The translations under genes and the position numbers were made by a program. Shown here in pieces: positions 49,602 through 59,581 of a stretch of DNA of 64,000 nt (positions are counted from its first letter, which is position 1; each line of letters opens with the position of its first letter). This DNA comes from Providencia alcalifaciens (GTDB lineage Bacteria; Pseudomonadota; Gammaproteobacteria; Enterobacterales; Enterobacteriaceae), in the NCBI RefSeq assembly GCF_915403165.1, contig NZ_OU659204.1, positions 1,798,001 through 1,862,000 on the forward strand. Reading direction: 5' to 3'. The notes beneath the pieces were generated by a model. The model was not told the DNA's origin. It saw nothing but the letters and a program-made list of their open reading frames with translations, and made no database searches.

Positions 49602-51011
49602 ATGAAAAAAATAATTAATAAGATTGAAGTATTAATTCTATTATTGTTTTCTGCAAATTCATTTTCTGAACAAAATTATGGGCATCAGCAATATGAACAG
49701 ATAATTGAAGTTTTAACGGAAATAAATAACACAAGGAATAAACCACCCGTTATAATCCAACTTAAAATTAATAAAACTGTCGACGACCTTGGTTTTATTC
49801 TTTATGATTTAACCAATCGGCAGCGATTTGAACAAATCGATGAGTTATTACCTGATTATCTAAATGATAAAAATCACGATAAAGGTATGGTGGATTATAT
49901 TTCTGCAGAAAGAGCTTACTTTAATGGGGATTACCCATTGTCACTTAAGTTTTATTTGAAAATAGTTAATGAAAACCCTAACTCTGTGTTTTCTGAAATG
50001 AAACTGGCTCATATCTATATAAAAAATAGCTATCACCGTGAAGCATTAAGTTTATATAAAAAAATAAAAAATAAATATCGAGTAAACCTATCTGAAGAGC
50101 GAATAAAACAGATAGATAATGAAATTACAGCATTAGAAAATCGCGCTCATTGGCAGGGAAATTTCAATGCTAATTTAAAATATGATACGAACTATACCGA
50201 GGCTCATGGTAATGGTGAGCAGCAATGTAGTGCAATGTGGTGTATGCAAGGTAGCGAAATTAAATCCGGTTTGGTGTATGGCTTTTCAGGAAATACCAAT
50301 AAAGTCCTTTGGCAGAATCGAGGACATTCACTGTTGGCCAGCCTTGGTGGACATGTATGGGAATACCCACATCGCTCAGCAAAACGGCGTTTTTCAAGTT
50401 ATTCATCAGTAAGCTATCAGTATCTTTATGGGAATAAAAAGGTCACTTTTTCACCGATTGTAGATATTAATTGGCGAGGGCATCTGTTTGATCATTACAG
50501 TGTCGGCGCGAGTATTACGGGGGCATATTCTCCCAATAATAAAATTTATTTGCTATCCAACCTAACGTATAAAAATCAAACTTTCTTCGGAAAACGAGCA
50601 TCGCGTTCAGGTTACGATATTAATTACAGTATAACGGCAATTTATTCGGTTAATCCACAATGGAGCTTATTTTCAAATTTATATGGTGGTAAAAACATTG
50701 AGCAATATAAAAGTGACAGTTATCAAGTATCAGGGTTAACCGTGGGTTCAATCAATGTATTTGGCTCGAATAAATTAATCAATAAATTAACAAGCAGCAA
50801 TCATTATTTTCTTGATTTTGACAGTGCACTTAATACAAAACGACACGATGAGTCATGGGCGTTAAATAGCCAAATAACCCTATTAGGACACAAGTTTTTA
50901 TCATTAACACCAACACTCTATGTTAATTACAAATTCAATGATAGCAGTGCAAAAATAAGCTATTCCTATAATAAAAGCGAAGTGGGTTTAAATTTAAGTA
51001 AAACGTTTTAG
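49602..51011 (+). CDS. Slam/type XI secretion outer-membrane protein
   Basis: The ATG at 49602 follows AAGGAAGAGAG and opens a signal peptide (to SFSEQ). The 469-residue protein has an N-terminal periplasmic helical region with TPR-like repeats (SAERAYFNGDYPLSLKFYLKIV; SEMKLAHIYIKNSYHREALSLYKKI, about residues 100-165) and a C-terminal barrel of about 290 residues beginning NFNANLKYDTNYTEAH and ending VGLNLSKTF with terminal Phe. This is the DUF560/Slam layout (HsmA, NilB type). It should translocate the hemophilin-like protein encoded 103 bases upstream. Confidence 0.85.
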   Translation: MKKIINKIEVLILLLFSANSFSEQNYGHQQYEQIIEVLTEINNTRNKPPVIIQLKINKTVDDLGFILYDLTNRQRFEQIDELLPDYLNDKNHDKGMVDYISAERAYFNGDYPLSLKFYLKIVNENPNSVFSEMKLAHIYIKNSYHREALSLYKKIKNKYRVNLSEERIKQIDNEITALENRAHWQGNFNANLKYDTNYTEAHGNGEQQCSAMWCMQGSEIKSGLVYGFSGNTNKVLWQNRGHSLLASLGGHVWEYPHRSAKRRFSSYSSVSYQYLYGNKKVTFSPIVDINWRGHLFDHYSVGASITGAYSPNNKIYLLSNLTYKNQTFFGKRASRSGYDINYSITAIYSVNPQWSLFSNLYGGKNIEQYKSDSYQVSGLTVGSINVFGSNKLINKLTSSNHYFLDFDSALNTKRHDESWALNSQITLLGHKFLSLTPTLYVNYKFNDSSAKISYSYNKSEVGLNLSKTF

Positions 51012-51029
51012 TTCGTATTGAGATTTCAA

Positions 51030-54000
51030 ATGAAAGTAACAGCAGTGGTGGCAATGCAAGTTGTCACAGGGTTAACTATGGGTGTCATTTCACTTTCGTC
51101 TTATGCCAGCTCAAGGGAACAGGTGGGCAATATACAAGTAAAAGATAGAACAGACACTATTAAGCAACGTGACCAAAAAGGTGCGGATGACCAATATGAT
51201 AAAGATGAATCCAATATTTATATTAGTAAAGAGGTGGTAGAACGTTACAAAGGAACGAATCCCGCAGATGTTCTTAATCACGGTATTGGCGTGTATAGCG
51301 GGGATGCGCGTAATAGCGGCGCGTTAGACCCGAATGTTCGCGGTATTCAAGGACAAGGGCGTGTACCCGTCACGGTAGATGGTACAGAGCAAGCTATCAC
51401 TGTGTGGCGTGGCTACAGTGGGGCTAATAACCGAAACTATGTAGACCCTAATATGATCAGCAGTATTACGGTAGTAAAAAGCCCGATGTTAGACCGTGAT
51501 ATTCGTACTTCAGTTGGTGGCGGCGTTGCGGTTAAGACTCTCAGTATTGATGATGTTGTGCCATTCGAAGAACGCTTCGCAATAGATCTTAAATTAGAAA
51601 CACAGACTAACTCAACCAAACCAAGAATTAATGAATTTACCCTTGGTACAGATTATCGTGATGATTCCGCTATTGTGGATAGCTTCGCTAACAAAGAAAA
51701 ATATCAAACTCAGATTTATTATCGAGATCCAAAAGCTTCAGTCGAGCCAGATCAACCAGGAAGTTCAAATTTTTTTAATTTAAAAGACAGTGCTGTGCGA
51801 GTTGCGCTAGGATTACGCCAAGAAAAATTTGATCTACTGTTTGCCTACAGTCACCGAAATCAAGGTAACTACTTTGCTGGCCGTCATGGTGCAGACTATT
51901 TCCGAGAACCTCTTATTACCCTCGACCTTGATGACTCCAAAAAAATGGTGGATCCCAATATTCCATTTGTTGCGAATGTGTACTTACCAACCAAAGAGGT
52001 GGGGAATACCTCGAGTAATAGCGAAACTTTTCTGCAAAAAATGAATTTACAACTTTCTGAATCACAAAAAATATCCCTTGGCTATGTGCATACAAAAAGC
52101 CATTACGGGGAAATTATGCCTTCACAAATTCGTTTTCATGATTTAGCGGGGGAAATTCCCCAGTGGCCCTTAGCTAATATAAGTCTAGGATCATTTTATG
52201 TTAACTATGATTTTAAATCTGAAAAGCAGCCGTGGGTTGATCTTCAAATGGGGTACTGGCTAACGAAAACGGATTTAAATTCGAATACTGCGGGTGGATT
52301 ACCTAGGGAAGCGATGGAGTTAGATTGGTCAATTAATAGTTTAAGCAGAAAAAATCCCAATATAGATGGCACGCTAGTGGATGGAATTAAGCTGAATCAA
52401 ATTAATAATAGGCAAGGGTTAGTTTTATCTAATAAATTACAGTTTACTCCGAACTTTGATATGACTCTAATAGGGAATTTTATTAGGGAAGAGATTAACA
52501 CTAATGACGATATATATGCACCAGATGCAACAGTCGCTAAAAAAAATACATTTAGAGCTATTCCTCGTGAAGGTAAACGTCAAGAGTACAGCGGAGCAAT
52601 TAAGCTGGATTGGCGCCCCACTGATTGGCTAAATGTAAATGCGGGTCTACAGTATCAAAACTATTGGTCACGAGATTTATTAAGGGAACGTCGATTAAAA
52701 GCAAAAGACCATAACTTCGCTGTTTATCAAATTCCGCAAGCCATAAATTTCGAATATTCTCGAGTGCTTACTGAAGAGGAAGCGCGCAAAGTGAGAGAGT
52801 ACGTGGACAGCAAAGGGCGTACTTTTGATGGCTATGATAAGGTTGGCAATTGGCATGACCGTAGCATTGGTACTTCTAGAATTGAGTGGTTTGTTGCCGA
52901 AGCGTTATCACTCCCTAAACATTCCCTAAAAAAAGCCGAGCACTATTATACAATCAAAGAAGAATATGAAGGGTTTCGAATCACGGGCTTTGAGTATATT
53001 AAATGGCGAGTGGATGAAGATGGTAAGTTCACGACAGAGAATAACCCATTTTATAACGGGGAAATTGATATCACGGAAGAAGTGATTGACCCGATTAGCC
53101 AGAAAAAAGTAAAAGCAATCATAGCTTACCGTTCTGCGACTAAGAGATATGAATATATTTTAGTCAACGAGGACGAAAAGTATAAAAACCCTGGTAAACG
53201 TATTAATTCCGCATGGAGCCCATCGCTTGGTGGGTCAGTCTACCTATCCGAAAATGACCGTATTTTTGCTCGTTATGCCGAAACCGTCAGAATGCCCAGC
53301 ATTTTTGAAGATACGATTGGGTTTTCGGGGGCTGGTGAGGGTTCCATAAGAACACGTCCATTTAAACCAGAACGCAGCCATACTTTTGAAATCGGTTATG
53401 TGCGTAATTTACAACGTTGGTTAAACGCTGAAAATGCCGCTGATTTTAGAATCAACTATTACCATAATATTATCGACAACGCGTTTGATCGTGATGGTAA
53501 TTTGGTCTTTTCACAAATGGATCAGCACCGAACGGCCGGATTAGAAGTGTTAGCTCGTTATGATAATGGACGTTTCTTTGGGGATCTAGGAATCGATTAC
53601 CGATTAAAAAATGAAGTTTGTGATAACGCCTCTATGGCTTGGCTAGATCCAATCAATAAATTCAACGCTTCAGTCTGTACGGAAGGCGGTTTTCCATTAG
53701 GCTACCTTCGCACTCAGTTGCAACCTAAGTACAGCATTCACACTAATTTGGGGATGCGCTTCTTTAATGAAAGCTTGGAAGTCGGTGGGCGTATACGCTA
53801 CCACGCCAAAACAGAAAATAAAGATGAAGCTAGCATGATTCATCGATTTGGACCTTTATATGCACCTTTAAACAATAACCCTATGAGTTGGAATGCGGTA
53901 TTTGTCACGGATGCCTATGTTACTTATCAAGTGAATAAGAACCTGTTAGTGGAATTGTTGGCCTCTAACATATTAAACGAATATTACATTGACCCGTTGA

Positions 54001-54062
54001 CACGTAGCATGATGCCAGCGCCGGGAAGATCCCTTCGTTTAAGTGTGACCAGTCACTTCTAA
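51030..54062 (+). CDS. TonB-dependent outer-membrane receptor, predicted haem/hemophilin receptor
   Basis: The 1010-residue protein begins with a signal peptide ending near SYAS. The plug domain spans roughly residues 45-180 (NPADVLNHGIGVYSGDARNSG; GIQGQGRVPVTVDGTEQ; ISSITVVKSPM). The rest is a 22-strand-type barrel ending SLRLSVTSHF with terminal Phe. Length and plug are of the haem/hemoglobin receptor class rather than the ferrisiderophore class. It lies 18 bases after the Slam gene. A TTG at 51018 is an in-frame alternative start. Ligand is inferred from the neighbours. Confidence 0.85.
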   Translation: MKVTAVVAMQVVTGLTMGVISLSSYASSREQVGNIQVKDRTDTIKQRDQKGADDQYDKDESNIYISKEVVERYKGTNPADVLNHGIGVYSGDARNSGALDPNVRGIQGQGRVPVTVDGTEQAITVWRGYSGANNRNYVDPNMISSITVVKSPMLDRDIRTSVGGGVAVKTLSIDDVVPFEERFAIDLKLETQTNSTKPRINEFTLGTDYRDDSAIVDSFANKEKYQTQIYYRDPKASVEPDQPGSSNFFNLKDSAVRVALGLRQEKFDLLFAYSHRNQGNYFAGRHGADYFREPLITLDLDDSKKMVDPNIPFVANVYLPTKEVGNTSSNSETFLQKMNLQLSESQKISLGYVHTKSHYGEIMPSQIRFHDLAGEIPQWPLANISLGSFYVNYDFKSEKQPWVDLQMGYWLTKTDLNSNTAGGLPREAMELDWSINSLSRKNPNIDGTLVDGIKLNQINNRQGLVLSNKLQFTPNFDMTLIGNFIREEINTNDDIYAPDATVAKKNTFRAIPREGKRQEYSGAIKLDWRPTDWLNVNAGLQYQNYWSRDLLRERRLKAKDHNFAVYQIPQAINFEYSRVLTEEEARKVREYVDSKGRTFDGYDKVGNWHDRSIGTSRIEWFVAEALSLPKHSLKKAEHYYTIKEEYEGFRITGFEYIKWRVDEDGKFTTENNPFYNGEIDITEEVIDPISQKKVKAIIAYRSATKRYEYILVNEDEKYKNPGKRINSAWSPSLGGSVYLSENDRIFARYAETVRMPSIFEDTIGFSGAGEGSIRTRPFKPERSHTFEIGYVRNLQRWLNAENAADFRINYYHNIIDNAFDRDGNLVFSQMDQHRTAGLEVLARYDNGRFFGDLGIDYRLKNEVCDNASMAWLDPINKFNASVCTEGGFPLGYLRTQLQPKYSIHTNLGMRFFNESLEVGGRIRYHAKTENKDEASMIHRFGPLYAPLNNNPMSWNAVFVTDAYVTYQVNKNLLVELLASNILNEYYIDPLTRSMMPAPGRSLRLSVTSHF

Positions 54063-54066
54063 GGCT

Positions 54067-54098
54067 CAGCCCCAGCAAAGCAATTTTTGCTGGGGCTG
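54067..54098 (+). terminator. Intra-operon hairpin between receptor and tonB-like gene
   Basis: CAGCCCCAGCAAA pairs with TTTGCTGGGGCTG, a perfect 13-bp stem with a short AT loop. It starts 4 bases after the receptor stop and is followed by ATTAGGAATATC, not a T run. It may attenuate transcription or protect the upstream mRNA. Confidence 0.6.
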
Positions 54099-54113
54099 AT
54101 TAGGAATATCACC

Positions 54114-54893
54114 ATGAATTATTTTCGAATTTATTATGGGTTACCGCTTTCCGGCTTATTACACGGCGCGATCATTTATTTTTGTTTTTTTGCATTTAGT
54201 TCATTGTCATTCAAGATGACTGCGCCGTTAATTTCGCCAGTGGTGACCGTCGCTTTAAGCCAATTTTTAATTGAACAACAAGTGAGCATCCCTCAAGAAA
54301 GCCAATCGGCAGTTGGAGGTGAGCTAAATGCTATTGAGGAGTTTGAATACGCAAATATCAAAGTCAGTAAGCAGCGTAGTCATCAAAACAATGCAGCAAA
54401 TACAGTCGCTGAAAAAACACTTAAAGAAGTGAAATCTGAAAAGCGTAATCCTGTAAAAAACAAAACTAAACCAGAAGAAAAAGCCAAGAAAGAAAGCTCT
54501 CGGGATGATTTACAGACCCAAAGAGCAAAAGATGGAGAAAGCAAAGTAAATTCCTTAGCTGCAGGGCAGCAAGGCGATCTCTCTCATTTTTCTGATGGTG
54601 AAAATAACACCAATGCCAAACAGCGCTATTTAGACCAGATCAAACGGGAAATTGATAGCCATAAACAGTACCCGCGACGAGCACGCAAAATGCGTATGCA
54701 AGGGGATATTCAAGTTCAGTTTGATGTCACAGAGAAAGGTGAGTTGATAAATGCGAAAGTGGTGGATTCAGAAAAAAGTCAATTTTTTGAACAAGCAATA
54801 TTGGATGCGATTAAGCGTTGCAAGCCACTCGGTAAGCCACCTGAAAACATGAACAGAAAAATGATATTAAAAATTAACTTCAAGTTAGATTGA
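54114..54893 (+). CDS. TonB-like energy-transducing protein dedicated to the haem locus
   Basis: The ATG at 54114 has AGGAA upstream and gives 259 residues. One N-terminal membrane helix (LPLSGLLHGAIIYFCFFAF) is followed by a charged, Lys/Glu-rich periplasmic spacer (residues 75-165) that lacks the Pro-rich repeat of canonical TonB. The C-terminal TonB domain begins YLDQIKREIDSHKQYPRRARKMRMQGDIQVQF (in part) and ends KINFKLD. No exbB/exbD is adjacent, so it must use chromosomal ExbBD. Confidence 0.87.
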   Translation: MNYFRIYYGLPLSGLLHGAIIYFCFFAFSSLSFKMTAPLISPVVTVALSQFLIEQQVSIPQESQSAVGGELNAIEEFEYANIKVSKQRSHQNNAANTVAEKTLKEVKSEKRNPVKNKTKPEEKAKKESSRDDLQTQRAKDGESKVNSLAAGQQGDLSHFSDGENNTNAKQRYLDQIKREIDSHKQYPRRARKMRMQGDIQVQFDVTEKGELINAKVVDSEKSQFFEQAILDAIKRCKPLGKPPENMNRKMILKINFKLD

Positions 54894-54919
54894 TACTGAA
54901 ATCGATAACAAAAATCAAG

Positions 54920-54955
54920 CCGCTATGGCGTTATATAAATATAGCGATATAGCGG
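54920..54955. terminator. Hairpin between tonB-like gene and minE
   Basis: CCGCTAT pairs with ATAGCGG, with a partial inner stem. Genes on either side converge, so it probably acts in both directions. Confidence 0.6.
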
Positions 54956-54967
54956 CATTGTACAATA

Positions 54968-55264
54968 TTACTGTTCTGCTGGTTTTGCTTCTTTAACGTC
55001 TTTACCTTCTTCTGCTTCAGGAAGAGTGACGTTTAATTCGAGAACAGAAATATCATCATCTTTTTGTTCAAATTGTACGGATAACATTTCTGGGTCAACT
55101 TGAACATACTTGCAAATAACTTGCAAAATATCTCGCTTCATATCAGCAAGATAAGCTGGCTCACTATCACCGCGGCGACGTTCAGCAACGATGATTTGTA
55201 GTCGCTCTTTTGCGATATTTGCTGTCGGCTTTTTTCTCGACAGAAAGAAATCCAATAAAGCCAT
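54968..55264 (-). CDS. minE: Cell division topological specificity factor MinE
   Basis: Drives pole-to-pole oscillation of MinCD by stimulating MinD ATPase. Residues 1-88 match E. coli MinE ([30 protein letters not shown]); residues 89-98 are an added acidic/Lys tail ([13 protein letters not shown] region). The MinD-contact helix with [11 protein letters not shown] is intact. Last gene of minCDE, 3 bases after minD. Confidence 0.95.
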   Translation of the reverse strand: MALLDFFLSRKKPTANIAKERLQIIVAERRRGDSEPAYLADMKRDILQVICKYVQVDPEMLSVQFEQKDDDISVLELNVTLPEAEEGKDVKEAKPAEQ

Positions 55265-55267
55265 TAT

Positions 55268-56083
55268 TTATCCCCCAAATAGACGCTTTAAGAAGCCTTT
55301 TTTCTCTTCTTCAATGAAACGCATAGGGAGGTCTTCACCTAAAATACGTTCTACACAGTCTCTATATGCTTGTCCTGCTTCAGAATCAGAGTCCAGAATG
55401 ACCGGTTCACCTTGGTTAGAAGAACGTAAAACAGATTGGTCTTCTGGGATCACACCAACTAATGGAATGCACAGAATTTCCAAAACGTCTTCCATACTCA
55501 GCATATCACCACGAGTCACTCGACCTGGGTTGTAGCGAGTTAACAATAAACGTTCTTTAATTGGGTCTTGGCCTTTTTCTGCTCGGCGTGATTTAGAGGA
55601 TAAAATCCCTAAAATACGGTCTGAGTCACGAACAGAAGAGACTTCTGGGTTAGTTGTGATAATGGCTTCATCAGCAAAATAAAGCGCCATTAATGCACCA
55701 CTTTCAATACCGGCAGGAGAGTCACAGATAATAAAATCAAACGCCATTTCGTTGCTGAGTTCATCAAGAATTTTTTCAACACCTTCACGAGTCAGCGCGT
55801 CTTTATCACGAGTTTGTGATGCAGGAAGAATATGAAGGTTCTCAGTACGTTTATCTTTGATTAACGCCTGGTTAAGAGTTGCATCACCTTGGATAACGTT
55901 AACGAAGTCATAGACTACTCGACGTTCACACCCCATGATTAGGTCAAGGTTACGCAGACCGATATCGAAATCGATAACTACGGTTTTCTTTCCTTTTTGA
56001 GCTAGGCCGGTAGCTATGGCCGCGCTTGAAGTGGTTTTACCAACGCCACCTTTACCTGAAGTAACAACAATTATGCGTGCCAT
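55268..56083 (-). CDS. minD: Septum site-determining ATPase MinD
   Basis: Membrane-bound ParA-type ATPase that recruits MinC and MinE. The 271-residue protein has the deviant Walker A KGGVGKTT at residues 11-18, the switch motif DFIICDSPAGIESGA and a C-terminal amphipathic membrane-targeting helix (EEEKKGFLKRLFGG). Confidence 0.97.
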   Translation of the reverse strand: MARIIVVTSGKGGVGKTTSSAAIATGLAQKGKKTVVIDFDIGLRNLDLIMGCERRVVYDFVNVIQGDATLNQALIKDKRTENLHILPASQTRDKDALTREGVEKILDELSNEMAFDFIICDSPAGIESGALMALYFADEAIITTNPEVSSVRDSDRILGILSSKSRRAEKGQDPIKERLLLTRYNPGRVTRGDMLSMEDVLEILCIPLVGVIPEDQSVLRSSNQGEPVILDSDSEAGQAYRDCVERILGEDLPMRFIEEEKKGFLKRLFGG

Positions 56084-56106
56084 GAATAATTCCTTGTAAA
56101 TAAGGT

Positions 56107-56832
56107 CTAATTTAAGTATTCAATATTAAGTTTGTTATCAACTAAACAAAGTTTAGCTGCTTTGGCGAGAAATTCAGTAGGTATCTGATCACTCAACCAA
56201 TACTCGCCTGCAATGGACACTAGCTCTGCTTGCAAATGAGTACAATAAATCTGGCTTTCCATATCACCAGAGGCACCAGCAAGGGCACGACCTCTCATAA
56301 CGCCATAGATATGAATATTACCATCTGCTAATAATTCTGCACCTGCACTAACATTACTTGTGACGATGAGATCACTATTTGGCGCATAAATACGCTGACC
56401 TGAACGAACAGGAGTATTGATAATACGAGTTTTGCGATAAGCAGATTCGATAGGAGCAGGTTGCGGGGCAATATCAGATTTTGCAAAAGTAACGTCATCC
56501 GTTGATGGCTCTGGCGCTTTTTTACTTTTACCTTCAATAAGGACAGGTAAGCCCGCTTCATTGATCTTTTGTCTTAACAGTGGATCAGTACAACCGCTGA
56601 CGCCCACAATTCTAAGACCAGCAGAAACAATCGCTTTGTGAATACTGTACATATCCGCATGGTGAGTTAATTCTGCAACATTAATAACAACTGGGGCATT
56701 TTTAAGAAAATCAGGAGCCTGATTGACCTTGTCTTGCAGCGCTTTTTTGATGAGTTTAGGCTCTTCACTGTGTAAGTGAATGACTGAAAGAGTAAAACTG
56801 CTGCCTTTAAGTTCTATTGGCGATTGTGGCAT
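56107..56832 (-). CDS. minC: Septum formation inhibitor MinC
   Basis: Blocks FtsZ polymerisation away from midcell. The 241-residue protein has the N-terminal FtsZ-binding domain ([19 protein letters not shown]) and the C-terminal beta-helix dimer domain ([35 protein letters not shown], in part). First gene of minCDE, divergent from ycgL. Confidence 0.96.
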   Translation of the reverse strand: MPQSPIELKGSSFTLSVIHLHSEEPKLIKKALQDKVNQAPDFLKNAPVVINVAELTHHADMYSIHKAIVSAGLRIVGVSGCTDPLLRQKINEAGLPVLIEGKSKKAPEPSTDDVTFAKSDIAPQPAPIESAYRKTRIINTPVRSGQRIYAPNSDLIVTSNVSAGAELLADGNIHIYGVMRGRALAGASGDMESQIYCTHLQAELVSIAGEYWLSDQIPTEFLAKAAKLCLVDNKLNIEYLN

Positions 56833-56961
56833 CTATCTAGACTCAGCAAATTAAAATTTCCGAAACAATCCTCGGGTGAAGATACTCAGTAAAACAATAG
56901 CATGTTATAGTTACTGCATACTTCAAGCAAGCTTACGAACCAAGAAAAAGAGTTAAATATA

Positions 56962-57231
56962 ATGATTTGTGCAATTTATAGAAGCCCGAACCGTGATCAA
57001 ACTTATTTATATGTCGAAAAGAAAGATGACTTTTCACGCGTTCCAGAAGAACTTCTTAAGCAATTTGGCAAACCACAGTTTTCAATGTTAATTTCATTAG
57101 ATAAACGTGAAAAGCTAGCAAATGCCGATATTGAGCGAGTTCGAGCTGACCTTCAAGACGTTGGTTACTACTTGCAATTCCCACCTCCGGTTGAAAATTT
57201 ACTTTCTGAATATCGCGAATTAAACGACTAA
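56962..57231 (+). CDS. ycgL: YcgL domain protein
   Basis: A small 89-residue protein of the YcgL family ([32 protein letters not shown]). Structure is known for E. coli YcgL but no biochemical function is established. Divergent from minC as in E. coli. Confidence 0.9.
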   Translation: MICAIYRSPNRDQTYLYVEKKDDFSRVPEELLKQFGKPQFSMLISLDKREKLANADIERVRADLQDVGYYLQFPPPVENLLSEYRELND

Positions 57232-57280
57232 GATAATTTAGGATGATCCTTAAAAAGCCATTATCGTCAGGAGGATAAAA

Positions 57281-58384
57281 ATGAAGCCAACGTTATTATA
57301 TACCTTAGTCGCTGGTGTACTTTTAGCAAGTTGCAGTGCTCCACAGACCCAAAAATCTGCAACTCAAGCAAACGAAACTCGAATTCTGACAACGGCACAA
57401 GAAGCTGCGATCGAGAAAGAAGTTATTGCGCTAGATAAAGCTTTTCCAATTGAACAACGTGAACCTTCACAATTTCCAGCTTATGTGGAATTGCTGAAAC
57501 AACATGCTGCGGCTCAAGGTATCAAACAATCTACGATTGATCGTGGCTTTGCTAACATTTATTTCCTTGAACGTGTCGTAAAAGCGGATAAAGGGCAACC
57601 TGAAAAACGCGCAACAGTGACGTTAGCCAGCTATTTAAAGAATGTCTTACCACAATCCCGCATTAATGCAGGTGTTGAAAAGTACTATGAAAACCAAGCG
57701 GTATTGAACGTAATTAGCCAAAAATATGGTGTACCGCCACAATACATTGTCTCTTTATGGGGACTTGAAAGTGGTTTTGGTCGTTCACAGGGTAAAGAAG
57801 ATGTGATTTCAGCGCTTGCCACACTCTCTTTTGAAGGACGCCGTGAAGCACTGTTTAGTAAGCAATTATTAGCTGCACTGGAAATCATGGATAAAGGTTA
57901 TATCCCTGAAGATCAGCAACTGAAAGGTTCATGGGCTGGTGCGATGGGGCAGAGCCAATTTATGCCAACGTCTTATTTATCCTATGCCGCAGATGGTGAT
58001 GGTGACGGCAAAATGGACATTTGGAATAATAAAGCCGATGTCTTTGCTTCAGTTGCCAACTATTTATCCACTGAAGGATGGCAATCTGCATTACCATGGG
58101 GCTATCAAGTTTCTCTACCTGCAGATTTTAACCGTAGTTTAGAAGGTGTTAAAACTGAACAAGGGAAAACCGTTCAGGAGTGGGAAAAATTAGGGGTTAA
58201 ATTACCTGCATTTTCTCGATTATCGCCAGATGTGAAAACATGGGTAGTTATTCCTGATGACCCTGAAGGTCGAACGTTCTTAGTGACCCAAAATTTCCGC
58301 ACAATTATGCATTGGAATCGTTCATATTATTTCGCATTAAGTGTTTGTATGATGGCGGATGGCATTGCTGCAAAAATACAATAA
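57281..58384 (+). CDS. Lytic murein transglycosylase, MltB family (SLT-like) lipoprotein
   Basis: A 367-residue outer-membrane lipoprotein (lipobox LASC) with a strong CAGGAGGA site. The MltB-type catalytic region is clear: YIVSLWGLESGFGRSQGKEDVISALATLSFE, with the catalytic glutamate in GLESGFG, and GSWAGAMGQSQFMPTSYLSYAADGDGDGKMDIWN. It cleaves the MurNAc-GlcNAc bond forming 1,6-anhydro-MurNAc. It differs from MltB of E. coli in its N-terminal 90 residues, and is best named MltB-family. It sits 50 bases after ycgL. Confidence 0.88.
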   Translation: MKPTLLYTLVAGVLLASCSAPQTQKSATQANETRILTTAQEAAIEKEVIALDKAFPIEQREPSQFPAYVELLKQHAAAQGIKQSTIDRGFANIYFLERVVKADKGQPEKRATVTLASYLKNVLPQSRINAGVEKYYENQAVLNVISQKYGVPPQYIVSLWGLESGFGRSQGKEDVISALATLSFEGRREALFSKQLLAALEIMDKGYIPEDQQLKGSWAGAMGQSQFMPTSYLSYAADGDGDGKMDIWNNKADVFASVANYLSTEGWQSALPWGYQVSLPADFNRSLEGVKTEQGKTVQEWEKLGVKLPAFSRLSPDVKTWVVIPDDPEGRTFLVTQNFRTIMHWNRSYYFALSVCMMADGIAAKIQ

Positions 58385-58404
58385 CGATAATAGGAGTAAC
58401 CGAC

Positions 58405-59061
58405 ATGTATCAACATCGCGACTGGCAAGGTGCTTTATTAGATTTTCCTGCCAATAAAGTAGTTTGTGTGGGCAGTAACTATGCCAAACATATTAAAGAA
58501 ATGGGCTCAGCATTACCTGAGGAGCCTGTCTTATTTATTAAACCGGAAACTGCACTGTGTGACGTAAATCAGCCAATTGTTATTCCTAAAGAGTTGGGTT
58601 CGGTTCACCACGAAGTTGAGATGGCGATTTTGATCGGTATGCCTCTTAAAAATGCGGATGAAGATAGGGTCGCTCGCGCAATCGCTGGTTATGCAGTAGC
58701 TCTTGATTTAACCCTAAGGGATTTACAGGCAAAATTTAAGAAAGCAGGGCAGCCATGGGAAAAAAGCAAAGCTTTTGATGGTTCATGTCCGATTTCTGGA
58801 TTTATACCCGTCAGTGGTACCAGTGACCTGCAGAATATGTCACTGAGTTTAGAAATCAACGGCGAGGTTCGTCAGTCTGGCTCGACCCGTGATATGATCA
58901 CGCCAGTTTTACCGCTAATTAGCTATATGTCCCGTTTCTTTACCCTACGTCCTGGGGACGTTATTTTAACCGGAACACCGGAAGGTGTGGGGCCATTGGC
59001 TTCTGGGGATATGTTAAAGCTAACGATTAATGATAATTCACTGACCACTAGAGTCATTTAA
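58405..59061 (+). CDS. ycgM: Fumarylacetoacetate hydrolase family protein YcgM
   Basis: The frame runs from 58312 inside the preceding gene, but ATG 58405 (TAGGAGTAACC upstream) gives 218 residues, the E. coli YcgM length. FAH-fold motifs are [11 protein letters not shown] and [18 protein letters not shown], which carry the acidic metal ligands, and [13 protein letters not shown]. Likely an oxaloacetate tautomerase/acylpyruvate hydrolase type enzyme from family knowledge; exact substrate uncertain. Confidence 0.87.
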   Translation: MYQHRDWQGALLDFPANKVVCVGSNYAKHIKEMGSALPEEPVLFIKPETALCDVNQPIVIPKELGSVHHEVEMAILIGMPLKNADEDRVARAIAGYAVALDLTLRDLQAKFKKAGQPWEKSKAFDGSCPISGFIPVSGTSDLQNMSLSLEINGEVRQSGSTRDMITPVLPLISYMSRFFTLRPGDVILTGTPEGVGPLASGDMLKLTINDNSLTTRVI

Positions 59062-59081
59062 GTATAGGATTTTGCAGTATT

Positions 59082-59522
59082 ATGTCTCAGTTTTTCTGGC
59101 AGGTTAAAACCTTAGATGAAATGACCGATGAAGAGTGGGAGTCCCTCTGTGATGGTTGTGGGCAATGCTGCTTACATAAATTAATGGATGAGGACACCGA
59201 TGAGATTTATTTCACTAATGTGGCTTGCAACCAGTTAAATATTAAAACCTGTCAGTGCAGACATTATGCAGATCGTTTCAAATATGAAGCGGATTGCATA
59301 AAACTGACTCGGGATAATCTGGAAACATTTGCTTGGTTACCAAGTACCTGCGCATACCGCTTGTTAATGGAAGGAAAGCCGCTTCCTGCGTGGCATCCAT
59401 TGAAAACCGGTTCAAAAGCTGCAATGCATAATGAAGGTATCTCAGTTCGCCATATCGCAGTACGAGAAATTGATGTGGTCGAGTGGGAAGATCATATTAT
59501 GAACCGACCAAATGCCAGATAA
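59082..59522 (+). CDS. ycgN: YcgN family cysteine-rich protein (UPF0260)
   Basis: A 146-residue member of the UPF0260 family. It has a cysteine cluster suited to metal binding: [28 protein letters not shown] and TCAYR. In relatives such proteins bind iron or zinc; function unknown. Follows ycgM with a 20-base gap and ends before a terminator. Confidence 0.88.
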   Translation: MSQFFWQVKTLDEMTDEEWESLCDGCGQCCLHKLMDEDTDEIYFTNVACNQLNIKTCQCRHYADRFKYEADCIKLTRDNLETFAWLPSTCAYRLLMEGKPLPAWHPLKTGSKAAMHNEGISVRHIAVREIDVVEWEDHIMNRPNAR

Positions 59523-59545
59523 TGCATCATTAATGGACTCTTCTA

Positions 59546-59581
59546 AAAACCCGCTTACTTATACTGAGCGGTTTTTTTTAT
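59546..59581 (+). terminator. Terminator of ycgLMN region
   Basis: AAAACCCGCT pairs with AGCGGTTTT (one bulged C), followed by a T run. Confidence 0.85.
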
